Virus record (IMG/VR): IMGVR_UViG_3300044629_000651
Span: 1-61,592 of that record
Strand: one strand, 5' to 3'
Source of the DNA: a virus
Length of the DNA stretch: 61,592 bases
Part shown: in pieces, positions 27,326 through 35,391 of the stretch
How positions within the stretch are numbered: the stretch's first letter is position 1
Layout of the letters: each line of letters starts with the position of its first letter
Translations under genes and position numbers: made by a program
The notes under the pieces: generated by a model
Database searches by the model: none
What the model was told of the DNA's origin: nothing
Seen by the model: only the letters and a program-made list of their open reading frames with translations

Positions 27326-29988
27326 TCGACAAGCTCTGTCTGGACTGGGAAACTTACTACGACAAGGAGTTCAGCCTGTCGAAGCTGACCACCGAGGAGT
27401 ATGTGCGGGACGCGCGATTCCAGATCATCGGTGTCGGGATCAAGTTCAACAATAATCCGGCGCGCTGGTTCACCGGAGCGAGCAACGTCAATGACGTGAT
27501 GCGGATGATCCCGTGGCACAAGGTGGCGCTGCTGTGCCACAACACCAACTTCGATGGGTTCATTCTCTCCGAGCATTTCGGCCTATCCCCCCGGTTGTAC
27601 CTCGACACACTGAGCATGGCCCGCCCGTGGCACTTCGCCACGGTGGGAGGTAGCCTCAAGAAGCTGGCCGAGCACTACGAACTGGGGGCCAAGGGGACGG
27701 AGGTGGTACAGGCCATGGGCAAGCGGCTGGAGGACTTCACGCCCGAGGAACTGGCGCAGTACGGGGAGTATTGCAAGAACGACTGCGAGCTTACCTCGGC
27801 CCTGTTCGACAAGCTGGCAGCGAAGACCCCGGTCAATGAGTTGCTGTTGATCGACCGCACGGTGCGGATGTTTTGCCAGCCCAAACTGGTCATCGACATG
27901 GCCCCGGTAGCGCAGCATCTGGAGGAGGAAATCGCCCGCAAGGAAGCGCTGCTGGTCGAGGTGGAAGCTATCGCCCCGAAGGAAGTCCTCATGTCCAACC
28001 CCAAGCTGCAGCAGTTGCTTGAGTCCTTGGGCGTGGATGTGCCGATGAAGATCACCCCCACCGGCAGGCTCTCCCCGGCGTTCGGCAAGACGGACAAGGA
28101 ATTCACCGCGCTGCTGGACTACGAGGGGCACAACGCCGAATTGGTGCAGGCTATCATCGCTGCCCGGCTGGGTGTCAAGAGCACCATCGACGAGACACGT
28201 GCACAGCGGTTCATCGGCATCGCCCAGCGCGGCCCCCTCCCGGTTGATCTGCAGTACTGTGGGGCAGCGACGACGCAACGGTGGAGCGGTGGCAGCAAGC
28301 TGAACCTGCAGAACCTGCGCCGTGGCGGTGTGCTGCGCCGTGCATTGATGGCCCCGGAAGGGCAGGTGGTCGTGGCTGTCGACTCCAGCAACATCGAACT
28401 GCGGGTGAATCACACGCTGGCAGGGCAGGACGATACGGTGGCGATGTTCCGCGAGGGGCGTGACCTGTACTGCGAGTTCGCTTCCATCCTGTTCGACCGC
28501 CCCATCACCAAGGCTGACAAGTCCGAGCGGCAACTAGGCAAGCTGGCACACCTGAGTCTGGGGTACGGTTGCGGAGCGGACAAGTTCCTTGAGATATGCC
28601 GGCTCAACGGCGTGACCCTGACCCCCGGAGAGGCGAAGAAGATCGTCACCCTATGGCGAGACACCTACGCCCGCATTCCAAAGCTGTGGCGGGCCTGCAA
28701 TGCAGCGCTATCGCATATCCTGTCCGGCGCAGAGACGTGGATCGACGAGCAGCAACTGTGCCGCACAGGCAAAGAGTGCATCACGACCAAGCCCCACAAC
28801 CAGATTCTGTACCCGGGGTTGAACCAGCAGGGGGACAAGTGGACGTATAAGGTGCGTAACGAAACCAAGTACATCTACGGGGCCAAGGTGGTTGAGAATG
28901 TGTGCATCGAGGGCAGCACGCTAGTGCTTACCGAATATGGCTGGAAGCCACTGAACACCGTGGGAACCGAGTGGGTGCATGACGGCGTTGAGTTTGTACC
29001 GCACGGGGGAATAGTGTTTAACGGAATCCAACAATGTGTTACAGTGGACTCTGTTTTTATGACCCCGACCCACGAGGTGCTTACTGATGAAGGATGGAAG
29101 CCTGCACTGGAAAAACCGGAACCTTACCGGCCAATCATTCGGAATGCTCACTGCGATACAACCGAGCCACTCGGACGGGAAAAAAATGCACTGGCTTTTC
29201 AAGTGTACCTGCGGCAACGTGCTGACCAAGAGCGGGTATGCGGTAACCCGGGAAGTGAAGCGCGGGGGGGCACCGAACTGCGGATGCGCAACGAGGAAGC
29301 TGATCGGCGCGAAGAACACGACGCACGGAATGAGCCGCCACCCGGCCTACGCTGTGTGGCGCAGTATGTGCGACAGGTGCAGACTGCCTACGCATCAAGC
29401 ATGGAAAAACTACGGAGCGCGTGGGATAGTGGTTTGCGCCGAATGGGAGGCATCCTTCGAGAACTTCTGGCGCGACATGGGGGCAACGTACCGTCGTGGG
29501 CTTACGCTAGATCGGTTGGACAACAACGGCGACTACGATATGCAGAACTGTGCGTGGAGAACTCACAAACAACAAGCACAGAATACTCGTCGCTACACCG
29601 GAGTGGATATGTTTGCTTTGTCGGAGCAGACGGGGGTGCCTCGGTCGACGCTGTACTACCGGTGGAAACGGGGGCTTCCGCTCATAAAGTCTACGACATT
29701 GTGAATTGCGGCCCCCGGAATCGGTTCGTTGTGCTCGGCGAAGAAGGCCCGTTCATCGTGCATAACTGCCAGCATCTGGCGAGGAACATCATCGCGGATC
29801 AGTTGCTGGCCATCTCCGCCAAGTACCCCGTGGTCCTGACGGTGCATGATGAGGTCGTGTATCTGGCCCCGGAAGCAGAGGCCGACGAAGCCTTGGCCTT
29901 CGGTATCGCTGCAATGAGTACCTCCCCCACATGGTGGCCGGCAATCCCGCTCGCTGCCGAGGGGGAATACGGAAGGACGTATTCGTGA
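27322..29988 (+). CDS. Family A DNA polymerase interrupted by an intein
   Basis: 888-residue precursor; removing the intein (codons 528-815) leaves a 600-residue polymerase. N-terminal 3'-5' exonuclease: DWETYYD (8-14), CHNTNFDG (Exo II), YCKNDCELT (Exo III). Polymerase motif A is VAVDSSNIELR, motif B RQLGKLAHLSLGYG, and motif C VLTVHDEVV after the intein. The intein sits at VVENV/C, just before the QHLARN helix. It would be the phage replicase, with exonuclease proofreading. Splicing must work for activity, because motif C is downstream. The ATG overlaps the previous stop. Confidence 0.9.
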   Translation: MIDKLCLDWETYYDKEFSLSKLTTEEYVRDARFQIIGVGIKFNNNPARWFTGASNVNDVMRMIPWHKVALLCHNTNFDGFILSEHFGLSPRLYLDTLSMARPWHFATVGGSLKKLAEHYELGAKGTEVVQAMGKRLEDFTPEELAQYGEYCKNDCELTSALFDKLAAKTPVNELLLIDRTVRMFCQPKLVIDMAPVAQHLEEEIARKEALLVEVEAIAPKEVLMSNPKLQQLLESLGVDVPMKITPTGRLSPAFGKTDKEFTALLDYEGHNAELVQAIIAARLGVKSTIDETRAQRFIGIAQRGPLPVDLQYCGAATTQRWSGGSKLNLQNLRRGGVLRRALMAPEGQVVVAVDSSNIELRVNHTLAGQDDTVAMFREGRDLYCEFASILFDRPITKADKSERQLGKLAHLSLGYGCGADKFLEICRLNGVTLTPGEAKKIVTLWRDTYARIPKLWRACNAALSHILSGAETWIDEQQLCRTGKECITTKPHNQILYPGLNQQGDKWTYKVRNETKYIYGAKVVENVCIEGSTLVLTEYGWKPLNTVGTEWVHDGVEFVPHGGIVFNGIQQCVTVDSVFMTPTHEVLTDEGWKPALEKPEPYRPIIRNAHCDTTEPLGREKNALAFQVYLRQRADQERVCGNPGSEARGGTELRMRNEEADRREEHDARNEPPPGLRCVAQYVRQVQTAYASSMEKLRSAWDSGLRRMGGILRELLARHGGNVPSWAYARSVGQQRRLRYAELCVENSQTTSTEYSSLHRSGYVCFVGADGGASVDAVLPVETGASAHKVYDIVNCGPRNRFVVLGEEGPFIVHNCQHLARNIIADQLLAISAKYPVVLTVHDEVVYLAPEAEADEALAFGIAAMSTSPTWWPAIPLAAEGEYGRTYS
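28903..29766 (+). mobile_element. Intein in DNA polymerase (288 codons)
   Basis: Begins at Cys528 (CIEGSTLVLTEYGWKPL, block A) with block B VFMTPTHEVLTDEGW. It ends with block F VYDIVNCGPRNRFVV and block G FIVHN followed by extein Cys816. All splice residues are present: Cys1, Thr-x-x-His, penultimate His, terminal Asn and Cys+1. The stretch between blocks B and F (about 190 codons) shows no endonuclease motif in this frame and has odd, Arg-rich composition. Instead it overlaps a complete HNH endonuclease in the +1 frame. Confidence 0.88.
29087..29704 (+). CDS. HNH homing endonuclease nested in the +1 frame inside the intein
   Basis: 205 residues read one base forward of the polymerase/intein frame. 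Zinc-binding Cys40, Cys42, Cys65 and Cys67 (KCTCG, NCGC) precede an HNH-type core (VWRSMCDRC, YGARGIVVC, AEWEASFENFWRDMG, LTLDRLDNNGDY, NCAWRTHKQQAQN). A C-terminal helix-turn-helix (FALSEQTGVPRSTLYYRWKRG) probably reads the DNA target. GAGGTG lies 8-9 nt before ATG 29087. The protein closely resembles the endonuclease at 31732-32313. It probably cleaves intein-less polymerase alleles to spread the element. Confidence 0.85.
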   Translation: MKDGSLHWKNRNLTGQSFGMLTAIQPSHSDGKKMHWLFKCTCGNVLTKSGYAVTREVKRGGAPNCGCATRKLIGAKNTTHGMSRHPAYAVWRSMCDRCRLPTHQAWKNYGARGIVVCAEWEASFENFWRDMGATYRRGLTLDRLDNNGDYDMQNCAWRTHKQQAQNTRRYTGVDMFALSEQTGVPRSTLYYRWKRGLPLIKSTTL

Positions 29989-30638
29989 AACTCTCTTTCT
30001 CCCACACTTCGCTGAAGGACTTCAACAACTGCCCCTTGTCTTTCTACCACAAGCGGATTCTCAAGGACGTGGTGTTCGTTCAAGGCCCGGAGGCGAAGTG
30101 GGGAGAGGAGGTTCACAAGCATTTCGAGGACCGAGTCAAGCTGGGTACTCCCCTGCCCTTCACGCTGGAAGCCTACGAGCAGGTGCTGGCCAAGTTCGAT
30201 GGGCTGAAGCACGAGTGCGAGTTGCAGATGGCGCTCAACGACAAGCTGGAACCGACCGAGTGGTTCGCCGACGATGCATGGGTACGTGGCATTGCCGACA
30301 TCATGGTGTGGCTGACACCGAAGAAGGTGTGGATCGGTGACTACAAGACCGGCAAGCGCCGCCCCGACTTCGACCAGCTTGAACTGTTCTCCCTGCTCAC
30401 GTTCCAGCACTGCCCCGAGGTGGAGGAATGCACGACCTCCTTCATCTGGACGAAGGACAAGGCGATGGACACGGAGACGTTCCACCGCAAGGACGCCAAC
30501 AAGATGTGGGAGCGGGTGATGAGCAGGATTCGCAGGGTGTATGCAGCACAAGAGAAGGACAACTGGCCCGCCAAGCCAAGCGGCTTGTGCGGATGGTGCG
30601 ACGTGAAGAAACAGAAGGGGTGTGTTTATGCCAGATAA
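29985..30638 (+). CDS. PD-(D/E)XK nuclease, Cas4/RecB-like, with Cys cluster (217 aa)
   Basis: GTG 29985 overlaps the polymerase stop; the longer ATG frame is a shadow. Motifs: SFSHTSLKDFNNCPLSFYH (N-terminal Cys16), GEEVHKHFEDRV, and the catalytic GIAD (Asp105), IGDYKTGK (Asp119, Lys121), QLELFSLL. C-terminal CGWC and GC (Cys202, 205, 213) with Cys16 could hold an iron-sulphur cluster as in Cas4 and AddB. Likely acts in recombination or DNA end processing next to the replicase. Cluster formation is inferred. Confidence 0.8.
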   Translation: MKLSFSHTSLKDFNNCPLSFYHKRILKDVVFVQGPEAKWGEEVHKHFEDRVKLGTPLPFTLEAYEQVLAKFDGLKHECELQMALNDKLEPTEWFADDAWVRGIADIMVWLTPKKVWIGDYKTGKRRPDFDQLELFSLLTFQHCPEVEECTTSFIWTKDKAMDTETFHRKDANKMWERVMSRIRRVYAAQEKDNWPAKPSGLCGWCDVKKQKGCVYAR

Positions 30639-31224
30639 GGAGAAGAAGCTATACAAGAACACTGTCGACATAACAGGGATGGTCTTTGGGCAGTTGACTG
30701 TGGTGCAACGAACACCAAGACGGCAGAATAACCACATACTTTGGGAGTGTTTGTGTGTCTGCGGAAAAACGGTATATGGCAGGAGCCATAAATTGCGGGC
30801 AGGAGACATTCTGTCTTGCGGCTGTAGTTCGCGGAGTGCGTTGAGTCGGCAGAATTACGCATCCATGACCCCTGCGGAAAAGGCGGAACGTCGTCGTGTT
30901 AAAGCGAACGAAACTGCAGCGCGCTGGAGACAGGCAAACCCCGACAAGGTTAAGGTCGTACAGAGGGAGCGGTATCAACGGACGAAAACGTACCAGCAAG
31001 AACGCGCTGCTTTGCACCGAGCGCAAGATCGAGATGGGTGGCGGGCGTACTCCCGAAAGATTATGAATGCGCGGTGTGCAGTAGCGGCTGATAGCTATAT
31101 AAAACAGCGGTTGCGCAGCGAAAATACACCGCCAACACCCGAAATTATTGCCGCAAAACGAGAGCATTTGCTCACTACGCGTCTTATAAAGGAGATTCGA
31201 AATGAATGCAAAATCAGAAGTTAA
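30628..31224 (+). CDS. HNH-family-related zinc-ribbon protein, probable homing-type element (198 aa)
   Basis: ATG 30628 lies inside the end of the nuclease gene. N-terminus MVFGQLTVVQR, WECLCVCGKTVYG and LSCGC match the N-terminal DNA-binding zinc module of the two neighbouring HNH endonucleases. The C-terminal half is a basic helical region (RARWRQANPDK-type, IIAAKREHLLTTRLIKEI) lacking the D-N-xx-Y...N-H residues of the nuclease core. Either a degenerate or a non-HNH relative. Its end overlaps the next gene by 23 nt. Confidence 0.7.
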   Translation: MPDKEKKLYKNTVDITGMVFGQLTVVQRTPRRQNNHILWECLCVCGKTVYGRSHKLRAGDILSCGCSSRSALSRQNYASMTPAEKAERRRVKANETAARWRQANPDKVKVVQRERYQRTKTYQQERAALHRAQDRDGWRAYSRKIMNARCAVAADSYIKQRLRSENTPPTPEIIAAKREHLLTTRLIKEIRNECKIRS

Positions 31225-31459
31225 AACGTCAGCAATCCAAACTACCGGCGACCTGCGGCAGTTCCTTGCCGACATGCTGCTCGGGATAAAAAATGGTGAC
31301 CTTGCTATCGACAAAGCAAGCCAGATCACGAAGATGGCGGGGCAGATCAATGAGTCGTTCTACTCCGAAGTTAAAGTGTGGCGAGTGCGCAAAGAAGCGG
31401 GCGACACTGATACCAAGCTGGGCGAACTACCGCTGAAACAAAATGCCGCTAACCCCTGA
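31202..31459 (+). CDS. Hypothetical replication-block protein (85 aa)
   Basis: Starts inside the preceding gene at ATG 31202, with AAGGAG 8 nt upstream. Helices TTGDLRQFLADMLLGIKNGDLAIDKASQITKMAGQINESFYSEV resemble small phage proteins of unknown role near VRR-NUC genes. Overlaps the next gene by 17 nt. Confidence 0.65.
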   Translation: MNAKSEVKTSAIQTTGDLRQFLADMLLGIKNGDLAIDKASQITKMAGQINESFYSEVKVWRVRKEAGDTDTKLGELPLKQNAANP

Positions 31460-31763
31460 AGGCCGTGTCAAGAAAGCGGTGAAGGCCATGCTCACCGACA
31501 GGAAAATCTGGTTCTTCATGCCGCAAGCAGGCGCGTTTGGTGTATCCGGAGTGCCAGATTTTATTTGCTGTTTGCCGGCGTTCAATGGTAAACTTCTAGG
31601 CATCGAGACGAAAGCGCCGGGTAAGCGGGCGAACACCACTGCACTGCAGGACAGACAGATCGCTGCCATTCGTGCAGCCCGGGGCTGGGCCATCATCATT
31701 GATGACGCGGCACAACTGGAGGAATTTTTAGATGCCCACTGCGAAAAATGTTACAGGGGTTAG
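31443..31763 (+). CDS. VRR-NUC domain nuclease (106 aa)
   Basis: Compact VRR-NUC: EGRVKKAVKAML, SGVPDFI (Asp39), GIETKAPG (Glu55, Lys57) and LQDRQIAAIRAARG (Gln69, helix). This PD-(D/E)XK subgroup occurs in phages as stand-alone enzymes that cut branched or structured DNA such as Holliday junction intermediates. The last 32 nt overlap the next endonuclease gene. Highly confident domain; the exact substrate is inferred. Confidence 0.92.
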   Translation: MPLTPEGRVKKAVKAMLTDRKIWFFMPQAGAFGVSGVPDFICCLPAFNGKLLGIETKAPGKRANTTALQDRQIAAIRAARGWAIIIDDAAQLEEFLDAHCEKCYRG

Positions 31764-32313
31764 GTTTGGTAGGTTAGTCGGTGTCCGCCCGACACATGAG
31801 CGTTGTAATGGGAGTGTTGTGTGGGAGTGCCGTTGCGATTGCGGACGAACCGCGTTTGTCGCTGCAAACCAACTTGGCAGCGGTAACACCAAGTCGTGCG
31901 GGTGTTGGGGGATTGAATCCCGTTCTGTGTTGAACACAACCCACGGCAAATCAAAGGCACCGATTTACCCGCTATGGCAAGGGATGCTTGATCGGTGCAA
32001 TAACCCCAGTAACTCACGCTACGCCCGGTATGGAGGACGAGGCATCGCCGTTTGCGATGAGTGGCTTGACTTCGCTAAGTTCTACGCTGATATGGGGGAT
32101 TGCCCCCCGGGGAAAAGCCTAGACCGCAAGGACAATAATCACGGGTATAGCAAAGATAATTGTCGATGGGCTACGGCCAAAGAGCAAGCGTCCAACACAT
32201 CAAGAACGCGGCGCATCACGATCAATGGCCGCACAGATACTATGGCTAACTGGAAACGCGAACTGCATAAAGGGCATTACACAATACTAAAAATGGCAGA
32301 TGCAAAATGCTGA
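31732..32313 (+). CDS. HNH homing endonuclease (193 aa)
   Basis: Same architecture as the intein-nested protein: FGRLVGVRP, zinc cysteines WECRCDCG and SCGC (33, 35, 56, 58), then YPLWQGMLDRCNNP, YGGRGIAVCDEW, FYADMG, KSLDRKDNNHGYSKDNCRWATAKEQASN. The C-terminal helix-turn-helix differs. It overlaps the VRR-NUC end and the helicase start in other frames, as expected of a freestanding homing gene inserted between essential genes. Probably mobile by cleaving the corresponding site in related phages. Confidence 0.88.
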   Translation: MPTAKNVTGVRFGRLVGVRPTHERCNGSVVWECRCDCGRTAFVAANQLGSGNTKSCGCWGIESRSVLNTTHGKSKAPIYPLWQGMLDRCNNPSNSRYARYGGRGIAVCDEWLDFAKFYADMGDCPPGKSLDRKDNNHGYSKDNCRWATAKEQASNTSRTRRITINGRTDTMANWKRELHKGHYTILKMADAKC

Positions 32314-33860
32314 TAATTCCACAGCATCAAGCGATAGTCCTCAAGGCGAACAAGCCTGAACAGATTTACGCTTGCATCCCGCAGGCTAAACCGTTCAACT
32401 ACCAAGGAACCCCGCTGGTTTATGTGCCGCACAACATAGACGCCGTCCGCATACTCCGGAACATCGGAGCGAAGGCACCGGGGCCGATCAACTATTACTA
32501 CGACTACCCCCCATCCGAGGGCAAGGACAAGCCGTTCGCACACCAGAAGGTCACCTCGGAATTCCTGACGCTTAACCCGCGCTGTGCTGTACTCAACGCA
32601 CCGCGTACCGGCAAGACGAACTCGTGCTTGTGGGCGGCAGACTATCTGATGACCGAGAAGCGGATACGCAAGGTGCTCATCGTGTCCCCGCTGAGTACCC
32701 TTGAGCGGGTGTGGGGGGATGCAGTGTTCCTCACGTTCTACCACCGCAAGGCGCTGGTGCTGTACGGTTCGGCAGAGCGGCGCAAGAAACTGCTGAAGCA
32801 AGATGCCGACTTCTACATCATCAACCACGACGGGTTCGGCATCATCAAGGACTGCCTGCCGGATGACATCGACCTTGTGATCTACGACGAGGCAGCGGTG
32901 CTGCGGAACCCAAGCACCCGGCGCTTCAAGCAGTTCCACACGTTCATGGGAACCCGCCCTGCCATGCTGCTGTGGCTGCTGACGGGGACGCCGACACCGA
33001 ACGAACCGACCGATGCATGGGCGCTGTGCAAGCTGTTGGGGCAGGGGGTTCCCCGCTATGCCCTGTTCCGCGAGCAGGTCATGCAGAAGGTGGGGCAGTG
33101 GTCGTGGCAACCTCGCCCGGAGGCGGAGTTGATTGTGCAGCAGGTACTCCAGCCGAGCATCAGGTTCTCACGGGACGACTGCTTCGACTTGCCCGACACG
33201 ATCTACGAAACCCGGCAGTGCGAGCTACACCCCGAGCAGGTCAAGCTGTACAAGAAGATGGTCAAGGAACTGGTGGTCGAGGTTGGCTCGCAGCAGATCA
33301 CCGCTGTCAATGAAGCGAACAAGGTGCAGAAGCTGTTGCAAATCCTGCTGGGTGTGGTGTATGACACGGCAGGTGAGCGGGCCTTCATCGACTGCGAACC
33401 ACGCATCGCCGTGATCCGGGAAATCATCGAGGAGTGCAACGAGAAAGTGATCGTGTTCGTGCCATTCACCGGAGCGTTGGAGGACATAGCCGACAAACTG
33501 GCGAAGGACTTCAAGGTAGCGGTCGTCAATGGCAGCGTACCCAAGCACGCCCGTGACACAATCTTCCAGCAGTTCGCTCGCCCTGACGGGATACGGGTTC
33601 TGGTTGCCGATGCCCGCACCATGTCTCACGGGCTGGACTTGTCCTCGGCAACGACGATCATCTGGGCCGCACCAACCAACAGCAACGAAACATACGAGCA
33701 AGCCAATGCTCGCATCATGGGGCCGAGGCAGAAGCACAAGACTGCCATCGTGCATATCGAAGCAACTGCTATAGAAAGGAAAATCTACCAACGACTGAAG
33801 GACAAGCAATCCCTGCAAGGACTGCTCTTAGACGTGATCCAACAACAGGAGGTCATATGA
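32307..33860 (+). CDS. SNF2/DEAD-like superfamily 2 helicase (517 aa)
   Basis: Motifs: Q-type PFAHQ (76-80), Walker A NAPRTGKTN (97-105), motif II YDEAA (193-197), motif III LLTGTPTPNEP (224-234), and C-terminal motifs VFVPFTGAL, VVNGSVPKHARD, SHGLDLSSAT and QANARIMGPRQ. It probably translocates on or remodels DNA during phage replication or recombination. ATG 32307 overlaps the end of the HNH gene by 7 nt; GCAGATGCAAA precedes it without a strong SD, so translation may be coupled. Function in the cell is inferred from the block. Confidence 0.85.
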   Translation: MLIIPQHQAIVLKANKPEQIYACIPQAKPFNYQGTPLVYVPHNIDAVRILRNIGAKAPGPINYYYDYPPSEGKDKPFAHQKVTSEFLTLNPRCAVLNAPRTGKTNSCLWAADYLMTEKRIRKVLIVSPLSTLERVWGDAVFLTFYHRKALVLYGSAERRKKLLKQDADFYIINHDGFGIIKDCLPDDIDLVIYDEAAVLRNPSTRRFKQFHTFMGTRPAMLLWLLTGTPTPNEPTDAWALCKLLGQGVPRYALFREQVMQKVGQWSWQPRPEAELIVQQVLQPSIRFSRDDCFDLPDTIYETRQCELHPEQVKLYKKMVKELVVEVGSQQITAVNEANKVQKLLQILLGVVYDTAGERAFIDCEPRIAVIREIIEECNEKVIVFVPFTGALEDIADKLAKDFKVAVVNGSVPKHARDTIFQQFARPDGIRVLVADARTMSHGLDLSSATTIIWAAPTNSNETYEQANARIMGPRQKHKTAIVHIEATAIERKIYQRLKDKQSLQGLLLDVIQQQEVI

Positions 33861-34258
33861 CCACAGCATTAAGCAAGGACGGACTGGCAGCGGCATACGT
33901 TGCCGCCCGTGACCGTGTCGCTGTACGGGACGCCGAGACTAAAGAGGCGAACCATGCGGACAAGGAACTCATGGGCAAGATCGAAACGTATTTCAAGGGG
34001 GTTGCCGCCGTCGAAGGCGTCGACTCTTGGAAGACAGCGCACGGCACGATCTACTTGTCGCGGATTGACAGCGTGAAGCTGGCCGATCCGGACTCGTATT
34101 TCGAGTACGTCGTTGATAACGAGGCGTGGGATTTGATCGAGAAGCGGGCATCCAAGTCAGGTGTCCGTGGCTTCCTCGAAGCGCACGGCTCGATGCCGCC
34201 GGGGGCAGAGCTTTCCACCCGGATCGAAGTGAACATCCGCAGACCATCAGCTACTTAA
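33857..34258 (+). CDS. Hypothetical protein, possible recombination partner (133 aa)
   Basis: ATG 33857 overlaps the helicase stop. Acidic, Ala-rich helical N-terminus (AAYVAARDRVAVRDAETKEANHADKELMGKI), then beta-type SWKTAHGTIYLSRIDSVKL. It resembles small accessory proteins near phage single-strand binding proteins. No catalytic motif or clear family. Confidence 0.6.
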   Translation: MTTALSKDGLAAAYVAARDRVAVRDAETKEANHADKELMGKIETYFKGVAAVEGVDSWKTAHGTIYLSRIDSVKLADPDSYFEYVVDNEAWDLIEKRASKSGVRGFLEAHGSMPPGAELSTRIEVNIRRPSAT

Positions 34259-34271
34259 CCACGAGGCTATT

Positions 34272-35243
34272 ATGCAAACCAATCTTCCCATGATTCAAAA
34301 CGCGCAACTCCCCGCTCACCTTGCCGCCGCCATTGCCAACAAGCAGATGGCCGTCAGTGCCGATGCTCTCGTCGGCGCAACGACTTCAGGTGCCGTCCGT
34401 CTGGTCGCCAACCAAGGGCGCTTCCGCATCAAGGAAGGCAACGTCGAGACTGTCCTGCCGGACCTGTATCTGGACACCATCATCGTCGGAGCGCTCCCCG
34501 GCATCACCAAGTCCTACTACGCCACGGGGTACAACCCCTCGGATGACAAGGCGAACAAGCAGCCCGACTGCGGCTCGCTGTTCGGCGACGTGCCCGATGC
34601 TAACAGCCCTGCAAAGCAATGCACCACCTGCGCGGCCTGCCCGCAGAACGCTTGGGGTTCCAAGATCGCCAACGGCAAGGAGATCAAGGCGTGTTCGGAT
34701 TACCGCCGTGTCGCCGTCATCGCTGCTGATGACCCGGAGACGATCTACCAAGCCAACATTCCGCCGGCCAGCATCAAGGGCTGGACGAAGTACGTCAAGA
34801 CGCTGTCGCAGCGTGGGCTGGATGTCAGCATGGTGATCACCCGTCTGTCCCTGCAGGAGCACATGTGGGTGTTCGATTTCGCCGGCTTCGCCAGCACCGA
34901 GCAGTACGGGGCAGTGCAGCCGCTGCTGGGTTCCTCACAAGTGCAGGACGTACTCGGCACGTTGGGACGTACCCCCGGGCAAGCCGCTCTCCCCGCTCCT
35001 GCCGCTGCCGACATGATGCGCAACGTCGCTCCTCCCCTGCCCGCCGCTGCCGCTGCTCCGGCTCCCGCCCCCACCCCCGCTGCCCCGCCTGCACCTCCGA
35101 CCAAGGGCTTCGGTAAGAAGGGCGCTGCGGCTCCTGCTGCACCCCCTGCCGCTGCTGCTCCGGCTCCCGCCGTGGTGGCTACCGGGCTGGAGAATCTGGC
35201 TGCGGAACTGGGTGCGCTGATCAGCGGCAACGCTGATGTGTAA
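34272..35243 (+). CDS. Putative single-strand DNA-binding / replication protein (323 aa)
   Basis: A conserved-looking N-terminal 230 residues contains a zinc-like cluster CTTCAACPQNAWGS (about 120-133) with a distal Cys in KACSDYR. A C-terminal tail is very rich in Ala/Pro (about 245-300). It sits directly between helicase partner and primase, and this set and size resemble phage proteins annotated as single-strand binding or replication factors. No OB-fold motif is diagnosable by eye. Confidence 0.5.
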   Translation: MQTNLPMIQNAQLPAHLAAAIANKQMAVSADALVGATTSGAVRLVANQGRFRIKEGNVETVLPDLYLDTIIVGALPGITKSYYATGYNPSDDKANKQPDCGSLFGDVPDANSPAKQCTTCAACPQNAWGSKIANGKEIKACSDYRRVAVIAADDPETIYQANIPPASIKGWTKYVKTLSQRGLDVSMVITRLSLQEHMWVFDFAGFASTEQYGAVQPLLGSSQVQDVLGTLGRTPGQAALPAPAAADMMRNVAPPLPAAAAAPAPAPTPAAPPAPPTKGFGKKGAAAPAAPPAAAAPAPAVVATGLENLAAELGALISGNADV

Positions 35244-35261
35244 AAAAGTCTGATGTTGATT

Positions 35262-35289
35262 GGGACGCCTTGGTATTCCTTGGCGTCCC
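35262..35289 (+). terminator. Hairpin between SSB-like and primase genes
   Basis: GGGACGCC (35262-35269) pairs with GGCGTCCC (35282-35289) around a 12-nt loop. Only TTGAG follows, so it may be an attenuator. The 148-bp gap also holds a G-run/C-run stretch at about 35340-35370. Confidence 0.5.
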
Positions 35290-35391
35290 TTGAGACACTG
35301 CATATCAGCGGCTCCTTATTTGGGGGGCTTGTAATCCAAAAAGGGGAGGGGGACAATACCCCTTCCCCCTTATAACCGTGAAGGAACCGAC

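Noticed and set aside
28903-29766. Group I or II intron in the polymerase gene instead of an intein
   Set aside because: The frame is continuous across the insert and splice blocks A, B, F and G are recognisable at protein level; an intron would normally break the frame or carry intron core sequences.
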